A stretch of DNA of 64,000 nucleotides, taken from assembly GCA_002709405.1 (NCBI GenBank), contig PAQV01000055.1, positions 1 to 64,000 of the forward strand, written 5' to 3'. The notes under the pieces were generated by a model that saw only the letters and a list, made by a program, of their open reading frames with translations, made no database searches and was not told the DNA's origin. Positions 34,192 to 42,742 of the stretch are shown piece by piece. Each line of letters begins with the position of its first letter. Within the stretch, counting starts at the first letter, position 1. This stretch comes from Paracoccaceae bacterium. GTDB taxonomy: Bacteria > Pseudomonadota > Alphaproteobacteria > Rhodobacterales > Rhodobacteraceae. Both the position numbers and the translations under genes were made by a program.

Positions 34192-35178
34192 TTACAGCAT
34201 CGACGGCACGACCTGATCCGGCGGCCGGTGGCCATCCTCGAACGTCTTGATATTGATGATGACCTTCTCGCCCATCTCGATCCGGCCCTCCAGCGTCGCC
34301 GAACCCATGTGCGGCAGCAGCACGACATTGGGCAGCTCTCGCAGGCGCGGGTTGATGTCGGTGCCGAACTCGTAGACGTCCAGCCCGGCCCCGGCGATTT
34401 CCCCGGCCCGGAGCATCCGCGTCAGGGCGTTCTCATCGATCACCTCCCCACGCGAGGTGTTCACGATCACCGCATCGGGCTTCATCAACTTCAGCCGCCG
34501 GGCATTCATCAGGTGGAAGGTCGACGGCGTGGCCGGCGTGTGGATCGTGAGGATGTCCATCCGCGACACCATCCGGTCGAGGCTGTCCCACCAGGTCACG
34601 TGCAGCTCGTCCTCGGTCTCTGGCCGCAGTCGGCCCCGGTCGTGGTAGTGAACCTGCATGCCGAACGCCTGCGCGCGCCGGGCCACCGCCTGCCCGATCC
34701 GCCCCATGCCCAGGATGCCCAGCCGACGCCCGGCGATTCGCCCGCCCAGGAACGAGGTCGGCGCCCATCCCGGCCAGTCACCCTTCTGCATGACCGACAG
34801 CCCTTCCGGGATCCGCCGTGTCACCGCCAGGATCAGCGCCATCGTCATGTCGGCGGTATCCTCGGTCAGGACGTCGGGCGTGTTCGACACCAGGATCCCG
34901 CGCTGCCGAGCCGTGGCCACGTCGATATTGTCGACCCCGGCCCCGTAATTCGCGATCAGTTTCAACTGCTCCCCGGCCTGCCCGATCAGGGTTGCGTCGA
35001 TCTCGTCGGTGATCGTGGGCACCAGCACATCGGCCCGTTGCACCGCCGAGACCAGCTGGGCCCGGTCCATCGGTACATCGTCGTCCCGCAGTTCAACATT
35101 GAACAGCTCGCTCATCCGCTTCTCGACGGCCTCCGGCAACCGTCGCGTCACGACAACACTCAGCCGATCTCTTGCCAT
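34192..35178 (-). CDS. D-isomer 2-hydroxyacid dehydrogenase (glyoxylate/hydroxypyruvate reductase type)
   Basis: 328 residues. NAD(P) Rossmann motif LGILGMGRIGQAVARRA near residues 151-167. The catalytic Arg is in VNTSRGEVID, the catalytic Glu follows in the GLDVYEFG region, and the catalytic His is in LLPHMGSAT. The GyaR/GhrA-like family reduces glyoxylate or hydroxypyruvate with NAD(P)H. The distinctive end PPDQVVPSML is common in the alphaproteobacterial group. The substrate cannot be settled from sequence. Confidence 0.9.
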   Translation of the reverse strand: MARDRLSVVVTRRLPEAVEKRMSELFNVELRDDDVPMDRAQLVSAVQRADVLVPTITDEIDATLIGQAGEQLKLIANYGAGVDNIDVATARQRGILVSNTPDVLTEDTADMTMALILAVTRRIPEGLSVMQKGDWPGWAPTSFLGGRIAGRRLGILGMGRIGQAVARRAQAFGMQVHYHDRGRLRPETEDELHVTWWDSLDRMVSRMDILTIHTPATPSTFHLMNARRLKLMKPDAVIVNTSRGEVIDENALTRMLRAGEIAGAGLDVYEFGTDINPRLRELPNVVLLPHMGSATLEGRIEMGEKVIINIKTFEDGHRPPDQVVPSML

Positions 35179-35321
35179 ACCTGCCTCCGCTTTCTTTTCA
35201 CCCGTGCCCTGGCCGTGGCATGATCAGGCACGGTCGACGGGGCGCAAGACCCCGCATGACCATTCGGTGCCTTTATAGGGTGCCGACCGGGCAGAAAAAA
35301 CAGGCAAACGGACACACCAAG

Positions 35322-35870
35322 GTGGTACTGAAGACATCGGGCAGAGGTCTTGTCTTTTCCCTCATCATTTCGGCCGCTCTGGCGGCAACAGGCGCAGGTG
35401 CGCAAACAGCGCCCGTAACCGTATCGGCATCCGTCGGTGAACGACGCGGACCGGTCACGAACCTGCCGCTTCCGCGATACGTCTCGATGAAGGCGGTCGA
35501 GGGCAACGTGCGGCGCGGGCCCTCGCGGGCCCACCGCATCGACTGGGTCTTCAAGCGGCGCGGCATGCCGCTGATGATCACGGCGGAACATGGCCACTGG
35601 CGCCGTGTCCAGGACCGCGACGGAGCGGGCGGCTGGGTGCATTACGCGCTGATCTCGGGCGTGCGCACCGTGCTGATCGAACAGGACATGGTCCAGGGCC
35701 ACACGCGCCCCGACCCGGAGGCCCCGGTCACGGCGATGTTCGAAATGGGCGTGGTCGCCAAACTGGGCGATTGCGAGCCCGACTGGTGCCGGATCTCGGC
35801 CGGGGGCTACAAGGGCTGGGTCGAAAAGGCGGCTTTGTGGGGCGTGAAACCGGAAGAGCTGCGCGACTGA
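35322..35870 (+). CDS. Exported SH3-like domain protein
   Basis: About 182 residues from the GTG at 35322, where a signal peptide begins (GRGLVFSLIISAALAATGAG). An ATG at 35256 is an alternative that places 22 basic residues before it. The mature part has two bacterial SH3-like repeats, RRGPSRAHRIDWVFKRRG...WRRVQDRDGAGGWV and AKLGDCEPDWCRISAGGYKGW. Such proteins are periplasmic and often bind peptidoglycan. It diverges from the dehydrogenase and precedes tRNA-Gln. The start is uncertain. Confidence 0.82.
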   Translation: MVLKTSGRGLVFSLIISAALAATGAGAQTAPVTVSASVGERRGPVTNLPLPRYVSMKAVEGNVRRGPSRAHRIDWVFKRRGMPLMITAEHGHWRRVQDRDGAGGWVHYALISGVRTVLIEQDMVQGHTRPDPEAPVTAMFEMGVVAKLGDCEPDWCRISAGGYKGWVEKAALWGVKPEELRD

Positions 35871-35998
35871 TCCGGCGCGCGGGCCAGGCTTCCGTAAGGG
35901 CGTCTGGCCATGTGCGCGAAACCGGGTACGGAAATCAGCAAAATTTTCCAGATGGCCCTTGCGCTGCCCCGAGAGGCATCGTAATCAGCCGCCCACGT

Positions 35999-36073
35999 TG
36001 GGGTGTAGCCAAGCGGTAAGGCAGCGGTTTTTGGTACCGTGTACCGTAGGTTCGAATCCTACCACCCCAGCCA
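35999..36073 (+). tRNA. tRNA-Gln (anticodon TTG)
   Basis: 75 nt with encoded CCA. Acceptor TGGGGTG pairs with CACCCCA; the anticodon TTG sits in TTTTGGT on the stem CGGTT/ACCG. T arm TAGG-TTCGAAT-CCTA. Foreign-looking DNA with a broken restriction-modification gene follows directly, as at many tRNA integration sites. Confidence 0.93.
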
Positions 36074-36308
36074 CTTTCCACAAACCATGCAAATCAAAAA
36101 CTTCCTCGCCAGTACGCTTGGCGATTGTATCAGTCTCTTGCAGCTGTGTTTGCTGGCTGATGAGCACGTAAAAGGCGCACAGGCTGACCCCATTCGGATC
36201 ACGTAGAATCACAAGAGCCAGTTCACCGCAGCTGAGAATTGATCGCGCCCGACTCGCAGAATTGAGACCTGACCCGCGGTCATCTGGCCGCTCGCCACTT
36301 TCCCGACC
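36074..36308. other. Low-GC DNA after tRNA-Gln with no intact gene
   Basis: Visibly AT-richer than the rest of the window. A 39-codon frame beginning MQIKNFLASTLGD ends in a stop near 36207, and the next frame is broken. No integrase or duplicated tRNA end is recognised. It leads into the hsdM remnant and probably represents the decayed edge of an old island. Confidence 0.5.
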
Positions 36309-36815
36309 GTGCTCGGCAATCCCGAGGAAAGGGGCGCTGACGGCAAGCCGAAGCCAGCGAAGGATCAGCTTGTCCTCGGCATATTGACCGATGCCCAAAC
36401 GCGCCTGCGAAAGCCCGCCAACCTGAAGAGCCTGACAACCGCCATCGACGATCTCGACTGGTTCGACGCGCGCGAGGAAGGACTGGGCGACCACTACGAG
36501 GGCCTCCTGCAGAATAACGCAGAAGAAAAGAAGTCGGATGCCGGTCAGTAGTTCACCCTGCGCCCCCTGATCGACTGCATCATCCGCCTGACCCAGCCGC
36601 AGCTCGGCGAGCGCATGCAGGATCCCACGGCCGGAACCGGGGGCGTCATCAGAGCCGCGCATCGGCGGAACTACGATGAGACCAGCGCACTCTGTGGTCT
36701 TCCGGACGGGACGGCCGGGCGGCCGATCCAAGACTGCTATACGCTGGCCGAGCTTGTCCCCGACACCCACCGCCTCTGCCTGATGAACCTCATGCTGCAC
36801 GGCATAAAGGGCAAC
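36309..36815 (+). pseudogene. Type I restriction-modification methylase HsdM remnant
   Basis: One frame carries recognisable HsdM sequence on both sides of an in-frame TAG at 36549-36551. Before it is RLRKPANLKSLTTAIDDLDW then GDHYEGLLQNNAEEKKSDAG. After it are FTLRPLIDCI and MQDPTAGTGG, the SAM-binding motif I (DPxxGTGG), and then LVPDTHRLCLMNLMLHGIKG. Functional HsdM has GQYFTPR at the stop, so TAC became TAG. The N-terminal part and everything after HGIKGN are missing, as are hsdS and hsdR. Clearly non-functional. Confidence 0.85.
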
Positions 36816-36893
36816 GCCCAATCCATTGACAGGCAGACGGACGATGGCGCGTCCCCGGGCTCGACCGTCAGGTTGCGGGCCGCCAGGACCGGG

Positions 36894-37553
36894 TCAGGCT
36901 TCGGACATCATGAAGTCGAGGAAGCGGTCGTCGTCGCGGACGTGCTTTTGCATTTCCTCCGCCGCGCGGTGGGCGTCTCCGTCCGCCAGGGCCGCGAGGA
37001 TCCTGCCGTGCTCCTCGTGCGACAGCTGCATCCGGTTCATCTTCTGCAACAGCCAGCGGCGGTAGGGCGACAGCCTGTGGCGCAGTATGTCCACTTGCTC
37101 TTCGAGATAGGCATTGCCCGCGCCACGATAGATGATCCGGTGAAAGGCCAGGTTCAGCGTGTCGTATTCCTCGGGCCGGTTCTCGGCGATGCAGGTCCCG
37201 ATCTGTTCATGTGTGCGGCGCAGGTCCGCCAGCAGAGGCGGGGACATGCGGCGGGCCGCGCTCTCGGCTGCAAGGCTTTCAAGGCAGGCCAAAACCTCGA
37301 ACATCTGCGCCATGCGCTGCTTGTCCAGGGCCCTGACGATCGCCTTCCGACGCGGTCGCATCTCGACCAGGCCGTCGGCGGCGAGCATGCGCAGGGCATC
37401 CCGTACCGGGGTCCGCGAGACCCCGAACCGCTCTGCGATCAGCCGTTCGTCAAGCTGTTCGCCGGGCATCAGTACACGCGCGAGAATGTCTTCTTCGAGC
37501 GCCCGCGCCATACGTGCTGCAACCGTAAGCTCTGCGTCGCTCGTTTTGTCCAT
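36894..37553 (-). CDS. GntR-family regulator (FadR/FCD subgroup) of the TRAP-AMDase operon
   Basis: 219 residues from ATG 37553, preceded by GGGGAAAG. The N-terminal winged helix has MPGEQLDERLIAERFGVSRT and PVRDALRMLAADGLVEMRPR. The C-terminal FCD ligand domain has LNLAFHRIIYRGAGN and HEEHGRILAALADGD, with the Asp/His pattern that binds a metal and a small acid. It diverges from the TRAP genes and should repress them until an acid ligand binds. An in-frame extension upstream of 37553 crosses the operator and is not used. Confidence 0.9.
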   Translation of the reverse strand: MDKTSDAELTVAARMARALEEDILARVLMPGEQLDERLIAERFGVSRTPVRDALRMLAADGLVEMRPRRKAIVRALDKQRMAQMFEVLACLESLAAESAARRMSPPLLADLRRTHEQIGTCIAENRPEEYDTLNLAFHRIIYRGAGNAYLEEQVDILRHRLSPYRRWLLQKMNRMQLSHEEHGRILAALADGDAHRAAEEMQKHVRDDDRFLDFMMSEA

Positions 37554-37601
37554 TTCTTTCCCCTGGAGCCACTCGAAACTTACTGACCCAAGCCTGCCGG
37601 G

Positions 37602-37664
37602 TTGACAAGTGGATATCCCATGGCCCCTATTTGGTACACCAAAATGACCATATGGAGCACCAAA
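37602..37664 (+). promoter_or_regulatory. Promoter and GntR-type operators of the TRAP-AMDase operon
   Basis: TTGACA at 37602-37607 with a weak -10 near 37625-37632. Over and after the -10 lies the palindrome TTTGGTACACCAAA (37630-37643), and a second half-site ACCAAA is at 37659-37664. TTGGTNNACCAA-like sites are typical of FCD-type GntR repressors. The position predicts repression by the divergent GntR gene. Confidence 0.55.
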
Positions 37665-37692
37665 GTCTCCATCCAACAGCCCAGAGGTCCGC

Positions 37693-38679
37693 ATGAACAC
37701 TCTCTTCAAACTCGCACCCTGCGCCGCGCTGGCCCTTGCCATCGCCGGCCCGGCCGCCGCGGAGACCACTCTTCGGTTCAGCCATTCCTACACCGACGGG
37801 GACACCCGCGACCGCTGGGCCGACTACATTGCCGAAGCCGTGGCCGAACGCACCGAGGGCGAAGTCACCATCGAGGTCTATCCAAACCAGCAGCTTTTCA
37901 AGGCCAAGGCGCAGGCGGATACCGTCGCGCGTGACCGGTTGGACCTGGCGAGCTATCCTCTGCCCTGGTTGTCGGGCCGTGCGCCCATCACCGAAATCGG
38001 CGCCCTGCCGGGCCTCGTGACCTCGCCGCTGGACGGTGTCGACTGGCGCAACCGTCCGATCTGGCCGATGCTGCAGGAAGCCGTGAGCGGTGCAGGGGTC
38101 GAGCTTCTGGGCAGCGGCTGGGCCATGGCCACCATTGGCACCGCCGACACGCCGGTGATCGCTCCGGAAGACCTGGCCGGCCAGAAGGTGCGGGGCCTGG
38201 GCAAGGCCAGCGAACTGATGATGGCCGAGCTGGGCGCCACGATTACCTCGGTTCCCGGATCGGAAATCTACCAGTCGATGCAGACCGGCGTGTTGACCGG
38301 TGACATGACCATCTACGCCAGCTTCGAGGGCTACAGCCTGGACGAGGTGACCAATCACCTGCTGGTCGGGCCCGGCTTCATCGGCGCGATGCATTCGATC
38401 ATCGGGTCGCCCGGGCTCGAGGCCAAGCTGGGTGCCGAGGACTACGCCACGCTGATCGAGGTGATCGCCGAAAGCGAAAGCTGGTTCGCCGAGCAGAGTA
38501 TCGAAGACAATGACCGGATTGCCCGGGAATTCGCCGAGGCGGGTGTCGAGATCCACGAGCTCACCCCCGAGCAGGTGGCGGTCTGGCACAAGGCCTCTCG
38601 GGATCACGCCTGGACCTATTTCCGCGAGGAAGTCGACGGCGGAGCCGAGGCGCTAGAGGCGGCAGGCGCCCACGAATGA
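37693..38679 (+). CDS. TRAP transporter solute-binding subunit (DctP family)
   Basis: 328 residues. A Sec signal ends at AAAE; the mature start is TTLRFSHSYTDGDTRDRWAD. The DctP fold is shown by GEVTIEVYPNQQLFKAKAQA, the ligand-Arg region GQKVRGLGKASELMM, and QSMQTGVLTGDMTIYASF. It binds a carboxylate in the periplasm for Na+-driven uptake by the following QM subunits (ATGA overlap at 38676). Next to AMDase and an enolase-family enzyme, a substituted malonate or hydroxy acid is a reasonable guess. Confidence 0.92.
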   Translation: MNTLFKLAPCAALALAIAGPAAAETTLRFSHSYTDGDTRDRWADYIAEAVAERTEGEVTIEVYPNQQLFKAKAQADTVARDRLDLASYPLPWLSGRAPITEIGALPGLVTSPLDGVDWRNRPIWPMLQEAVSGAGVELLGSGWAMATIGTADTPVIAPEDLAGQKVRGLGKASELMMAELGATITSVPGSEIYQSMQTGVLTGDMTIYASFEGYSLDEVTNHLLVGPGFIGAMHSIIGSPGLEAKLGAEDYATLIEVIAESESWFAEQSIEDNDRIAREFAEAGVEIHELTPEQVAVWHKASRDHAWTYFREEVDGGAEALEAAGAHE

Positions 38680-39254
38680 ACAACACGCGCGACACCATGC
38701 GCGACGGCACCTCCGATTCGTCGGAGGTGCTGCCCGGTCTCTTCGCCCTGCGTCGGCGGATCGACAAGATGTGCCGCGCCGCCGCGACGCTGGCCGCCAT
38801 CGGTGTGGTCTTTGCCTGCGCCGCGATCAGCTGGGCCGTCTTCGCCCGGGGAGCGCTCGGCTGGAACACGGTCTGGGAAATGGAGGCCTCGGTCTACACG
38901 CTGATCTACGCGGCTCTTCTGAGCGCGGCCTATACCGACCGTGCCGGCGGTCAGATCGGGGTGCGCGTGCTGGCCGACAAGCTGACCGGACGCGCGGCAG
39001 AGATGCACCGGCTGGTCATGGACATTCTGACACTGGGGCTCTTCCTGATCTTCACCTGGTCCGCCTGGGACCTGTTCTCGCATTCCTGGTCCACCGGCTG
39101 GACCACCGGCACGATCTGGGACCCGCCGCTCTGGCTCCCCCACGCCGCCTTCCCCGTCGGAGGCGCGCTGCTGGTCGTCGCCGTGACCGTCGACATCGCG
39201 ATCCGGATCCGTGGGGGCCACATCGATCCGCCGAAAGACGCCGGAGGACACTGA
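38676..39254 (+). CDS. TRAP transporter small membrane subunit (DctQ family)
   Basis: 192 residues with four hydrophobic segments (for example LAAIGVVFACAAISWAVFA and PVGGALLVVAVTVDIAI). GWNTVWEMEASVYTLIYAALL matches the conserved DctQ helix. It pairs with the DctM subunit, which starts one base after its stop. The start overlaps the binding-protein stop. Confidence 0.9.
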   Translation: MNNTRDTMRDGTSDSSEVLPGLFALRRRIDKMCRAAATLAAIGVVFACAAISWAVFARGALGWNTVWEMEASVYTLIYAALLSAAYTDRAGGQIGVRVLADKLTGRAAEMHRLVMDILTLGLFLIFTWSAWDLFSHSWSTGWTTGTIWDPPLWLPHAAFPVGGALLVVAVTVDIAIRIRGGHIDPPKDAGGH

Positions 39255-39255
39255 C

Positions 39256-40587
39256 ATGGACCCCGTCACGCTTGCGCTGCTCAGCATCGGACTGCTTCTC
39301 TTCCTGATCCTGACCGGCTTTCCCATTGGCTATTCGCTGGCCCTCGCCACGGTGCTGATGATGCTTGTCACGGGCGATGCCAGCGAAATCCGCTACATCG
39401 CCGAGGGCGCCTTCACATCGCTCGATTCCATCGAGCTGGTGGCCCTGCCAATGTTCATTTTCATGGGCGCGATCATCTCGGTCAGCCCGGCCGGCAAGGA
39501 CATCTATGCCGCGCTCAGCCGGCTGCTGCCGATCCCCGGCGGCCTTGGAATTTCGACCATCGGCGGCTGCGCGATGTTCGCGGCCATTTCCGGCTCGGCG
39601 CCGGCCACGGTTGCGGCGATTGGATCGTCCGGCGTTCCCGAGATGCTGGCCCGCCGCTATCCCGCCCGCCTGGCCACCGGCCTGGTCGTGGGCGGCGGTG
39701 CGCTTGGCATCCTGATCCCGCCCTCCATCGTCTTGCTGCTGTACGGTGTGGTCACCAAGACCTCGATCGGCCAGCTGTTCCTGGCGGGCATCCTGCCCGG
39801 GCTGATGTTCGTGGTGATGTTTTCGGTCTACACGTGGCTTCGGATGCGCCGCCACCTGGCCACGCTCACGCCCGCTGAAAGGGCCGAGCTTGTCGCCATG
39901 GAACAGGGCACCGGAAACGGCGACAGCGGCATGGCGGCGCTGCGCCGGGTCGCCCCGTTCTTTGCCCTCATGGTCGGCATCATGGTCGCGCTCTACGGCG
40001 GCTGGGCGACCCCGTCCGAGATCGCGGCCGTCGGCGCGATGGCGTCCATTGTCCTGGTGCTGGCGATCTACCGCATTGCCAACCTGTCGACCTGGCAGAC
40101 CCTGCTGATGAAATCCGTGCGCGATACCTCGATGATCCTGCTCATCGCGGCCTTTGCATACGGGTTCGCCCAGTTCCTGTCGTACCACGGGGTGGTGTCC
40201 GAACTGACAACGCTGCTGCTGGACGCCGTGCCGAACAAGTGGGTGACGCTGTTCCTGCTCTGGGTGCTGATGCTGGTAATGGGGTGCTTCCTGCCGCCCT
40301 TCGCGATCATCGTGATCGTGGCGCCGATGTTCCTGCCGTTCATCCTGGACACCGGGCTGAACCCGGTCTGGTTCGGGGTCTTCGCAACCATCAACATGGA
40401 AATCGGCTGCATAACGCCACCCCTCGGCATCAACCTCTTCGTGACCAAGTCGATCGCGCGGCAGGTGCCCATGACCGAGATCATGGCCGGATCGATGCCC
40501 TTCCTGGCGATCCTGGCCCTTGGCTCGCTTCTCATCACGATCTTTCCCCAGATCGTGCTGTTCCTCCCTGACCTCATGATGAGATGA
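39256..40587 (+). CDS. TRAP transporter large membrane subunit (DctM family)
   Basis: 443 residues with about 12-14 membrane segments. LFLILTGFPIGYSLALATVL and the signature ISGSAPATVAAIGSSGVPEM plus LGILIPPSIVLLLYGVV identify DctM. The subunit carries the Na+/solute path. Its stop overlaps the enolase-family start by four bases, so the operon continues. Confidence 0.93.
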   Translation: MDPVTLALLSIGLLLFLILTGFPIGYSLALATVLMMLVTGDASEIRYIAEGAFTSLDSIELVALPMFIFMGAIISVSPAGKDIYAALSRLLPIPGGLGISTIGGCAMFAAISGSAPATVAAIGSSGVPEMLARRYPARLATGLVVGGGALGILIPPSIVLLLYGVVTKTSIGQLFLAGILPGLMFVVMFSVYTWLRMRRHLATLTPAERAELVAMEQGTGNGDSGMAALRRVAPFFALMVGIMVALYGGWATPSEIAAVGAMASIVLVLAIYRIANLSTWQTLLMKSVRDTSMILLIAAFAYGFAQFLSYHGVVSELTTLLLDAVPNKWVTLFLLWVLMLVMGCFLPPFAIIVIVAPMFLPFILDTGLNPVWFGVFATINMEIGCITPPLGINLFVTKSIARQVPMTEIMAGSMPFLAILALGSLLITIFPQIVLFLPDLMMR

Positions 40588-41765
40588 CCATGACGACCCC
40601 TGTAACTGCAGCCGGCAAGATCGTTGCCGTGCGCGCCCATGCGCTCAATGTCCCCAACCGCATCGAGGCGGCGGGCAAGGTGCGCGAGACCGACCTTTCG
40701 GTCGTGGTTTGCGAGATCGAGACCGAAGGCGGGCTGATCGGGCACGGCTTCACCGCGATCACCGAGGAACGCACCGTGGCCATGGCCATCACCGAAGTGG
40801 CTGCCCCCGCGCTTATCGGGGCGGATCCGTTGGCCCGCGAGGCGTTGTGGGACAAGCTCTATTGGCTGATGTCGCCGCGCGGGCAGACGGGCTATGCCAT
40901 GCACGCCATTGCCGCAATCGACATCGCGCTGTGGGATCTGGCGGGCAAGATCCTGAAGCAGCCAGTCTGGAAGCTGCTTGGCGGTGCGCGTGACACGGTA
41001 CAGCTTTACGTCACCTGCGGTTTCGGCTTTCTCGATCGGGCCGATCTGGCGTCCACCGCGCGGGACTGGGTGGACAAGGGGTTCACCCGGCTCAAGATGA
41101 CGGTCTCCGGAGAGGCCCTGCGGCGGCGCGATGCCAGCCCGCTGGAAGAGGTCATCGCCGAGGATGTCCGCCGCGTCGCCGCCGTGCGCGAGGCCGTCGG
41201 CCCCGGCCCGCGGATCTATGTTGACGCCAATTGCAACCTCGACCCCGTCCACGCGCTGAGACTGGCCCAGCGGCTTGTCCCGCTTGACGTGGATTTCTTC
41301 GAGGAGCCGATCCAGCGCAACGACATCGCCGCCATGGCCGACCTGCGCGCCCGCTGCCCGCTGCCGCTTGCCGCGGGTCAGAACGAGGGGCTGTCCTTCC
41401 GGTTCCGCGACTTGCTGGCCGGCAAATCCGTTGACGTGCTGCAGCCCAACGTGACCATCGGCGGAGGCTTCACCCAGGCCGCGAAGGTTGCCGGCATGGC
41501 CGATGCCTTTGCAACTCCGATTGCCAACGGCGGCGGCTGGCCCTTTCACAACGCACATCTGCACGCGGGCCTGGCCAACGGCGGCCTTGTCGAATGGCAC
41601 GTTCCCGCGGTTCAGGTCTGCCGGATGATCTACAAGGGCCTGCCCGAGCCGGACGCCGGCACCATGACCCTGCCCGATGTCCCGGGGCTCGGGTTCGAGC
41701 CGGACCACGACGCCATCCACGAGCTGGCCAAACGACCCTCGGCCGCCGGTCACGGCAAGGGATGA
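40584..41765 (+). CDS. Mandelate racemase/muconate lactonizing enzyme family protein
   Basis: 393 residues from ATG 40584 in the ATGA overlap (ATG 40590 is an alternative). It has the enolase-superfamily fold with metal ligands Asp in YVDANCNLD, Glu in FFEEPIQ and Glu in GQNEG, and a His-rich end NGGGWPFHNAHLHAG. The usual K-x-K pair is reduced to one Lys in FTRLKMTVSG. These enzymes abstract a proton alpha to a carboxylate, leading to racemisation, dehydration or cycloisomerisation. Substrate unknown; the next gene suggests aryl- or alkyl-substituted carboxylates. Confidence 0.88.
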   Translation: MTMTTPVTAAGKIVAVRAHALNVPNRIEAAGKVRETDLSVVVCEIETEGGLIGHGFTAITEERTVAMAITEVAAPALIGADPLAREALWDKLYWLMSPRGQTGYAMHAIAAIDIALWDLAGKILKQPVWKLLGGARDTVQLYVTCGFGFLDRADLASTARDWVDKGFTRLKMTVSGEALRRRDASPLEEVIAEDVRRVAAVREAVGPGPRIYVDANCNLDPVHALRLAQRLVPLDVDFFEEPIQRNDIAAMADLRARCPLPLAAGQNEGLSFRFRDLLAGKSVDVLQPNVTIGGGFTQAAKVAGMADAFATPIANGGGWPFHNAHLHAGLANGGLVEWHVPAVQVCRMIYKGLPEPDAGTMTLPDVPGLGFEPDHDAIHELAKRPSAAGHGKG

Positions 41766-41781
41766 AGAAGGAAGACCTGAG

Positions 41782-42555
41782 ATGACAAGCCAACAAGACC
41801 TGCCCTGTATCGGAATGATCGTGCCTCCGGCGCACGGCAGCGTCCCGCCCGAGCCGCTGGCGCTTTACGCCGACCGAGCCCGTTTTGTCGCCCGGGGACT
41901 TGCCCTCGCCGAGTTGACGGCCAGCGGGTATGACGGCGTGATCGACCGCGTCGTGGAGCTGTCACTGGAGTTGCGCGCCGAGGGTGCCCGTGCCATCTCG
42001 CTCATGGGGACCTCTCTCAGCTTCTACCGGGGCGCGGGCTTTACCCGCGAACTGGGCAGGGGGATTTCCGAGGCGACGGGGCTTCCCGCCACCACGATGA
42101 CCGACAACGTGCTGGAGGCACTGAACGTCTTTGGCGCCCGGCGCCTTGCCGTGGCGACCGCATATGCGCCGGAGGTGAACCGCCTTCTGACCGCCTACCT
42201 GGAAGGCGAAGGCTACGAGGTGGCCAGCCTTGAGGCACTTGAACTCACGGACCTTGATCTGGTCCAGTCAACCTCGACCGACCGGCTGGTCGAGCTCGGC
42301 GAAGCGGCTTTGTCCGCCGCAACCGGGCCGGTCGATGCGCTGTTCATTTCCTGCGGAGGCCTGAAGACACTGCCGGTGAACCCGGTGCTCGAAGCCCGCC
42401 ACGCGCTGCCCGTGGTATCCAGCGCCGTGGCCGGAGCCTGGGGCGCAATGCGCTGCGCCGGGTTGGACCCGAGCGCCGAGAACGGTGGCCGGCTCTGCGC
42501 CCCGGCATCGCAGGCAAGCCGCCAGTCATCGAGTCCGGCTGCGGCCCCTGGCTGA
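41782..42555 (+). CDS. Arylmalonate decarboxylase-like protein (Asp/Glu racemase superfamily)
   Basis: 257 residues. It follows Bordetella arylmalonate decarboxylase closely: IGMIVPPAHGSVPPE, GYDGVI, ISLMGTSLSFYRGAGF, ATTMTDNVLEAL, ALFISCGGLKTL and PVVSSAVAGAWGAMR. The single catalytic Cys (191) and the Gly at 76, where racemases have a second Cys, are the hallmarks of the cofactor-free decarboxylase. It should decarboxylate a disubstituted malonate to a chiral monoacid. The last ~17 residues (Ser/Ala/Pro-rich) are extra, possibly from a late frameshift. Position in a TRAP operon is informative. Confidence 0.85.
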   Translation: MTSQQDLPCIGMIVPPAHGSVPPEPLALYADRARFVARGLALAELTASGYDGVIDRVVELSLELRAEGARAISLMGTSLSFYRGAGFTRELGRGISEATGLPATTMTDNVLEALNVFGARRLAVATAYAPEVNRLLTAYLEGEGYEVASLEALELTDLDLVQSTSTDRLVELGEAALSAATGPVDALFISCGGLKTLPVNPVLEARHALPVVSSAVAGAWGAMRCAGLDPSAENGGRLCAPASQASRQSSSPAAAPG

Positions 42556-42742
42556 TGTCGCGGATCCATTTTGCGACTAAATCGGGACTCCCGATGGCGT
42601 GGCTGGGCTATTTCGGCAAGCGGATGGCCCGGATAGGTGTGATTGTCACAACCAGTGCCCCTTCAACCGTCGTGTCAGCCCTGCCGGCCATAGGCCGCGC
42701 CGCTTGTTGCTGGATGATGCGCATCGTGAAGTTGCTTTCGAT

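Noticed and set aside
35985-36821. 278-codon minus-strand frame across tRNA-Gln and the hsdM remnant
   Set aside because: Its end is a translation of the tRNA itself (the common VVGFEPTVHGTKNRC-type artefact), and the rest is antisense to recognisable HsdM sequence.
41782-42555. Maleate isomerase or Asp/Glu racemase as the identity of the AMDase-like gene
   Set aside because: Those enzymes need two Cys; here the first position is Gly76 and only Cys191 remains, and long segments match arylmalonate decarboxylase.
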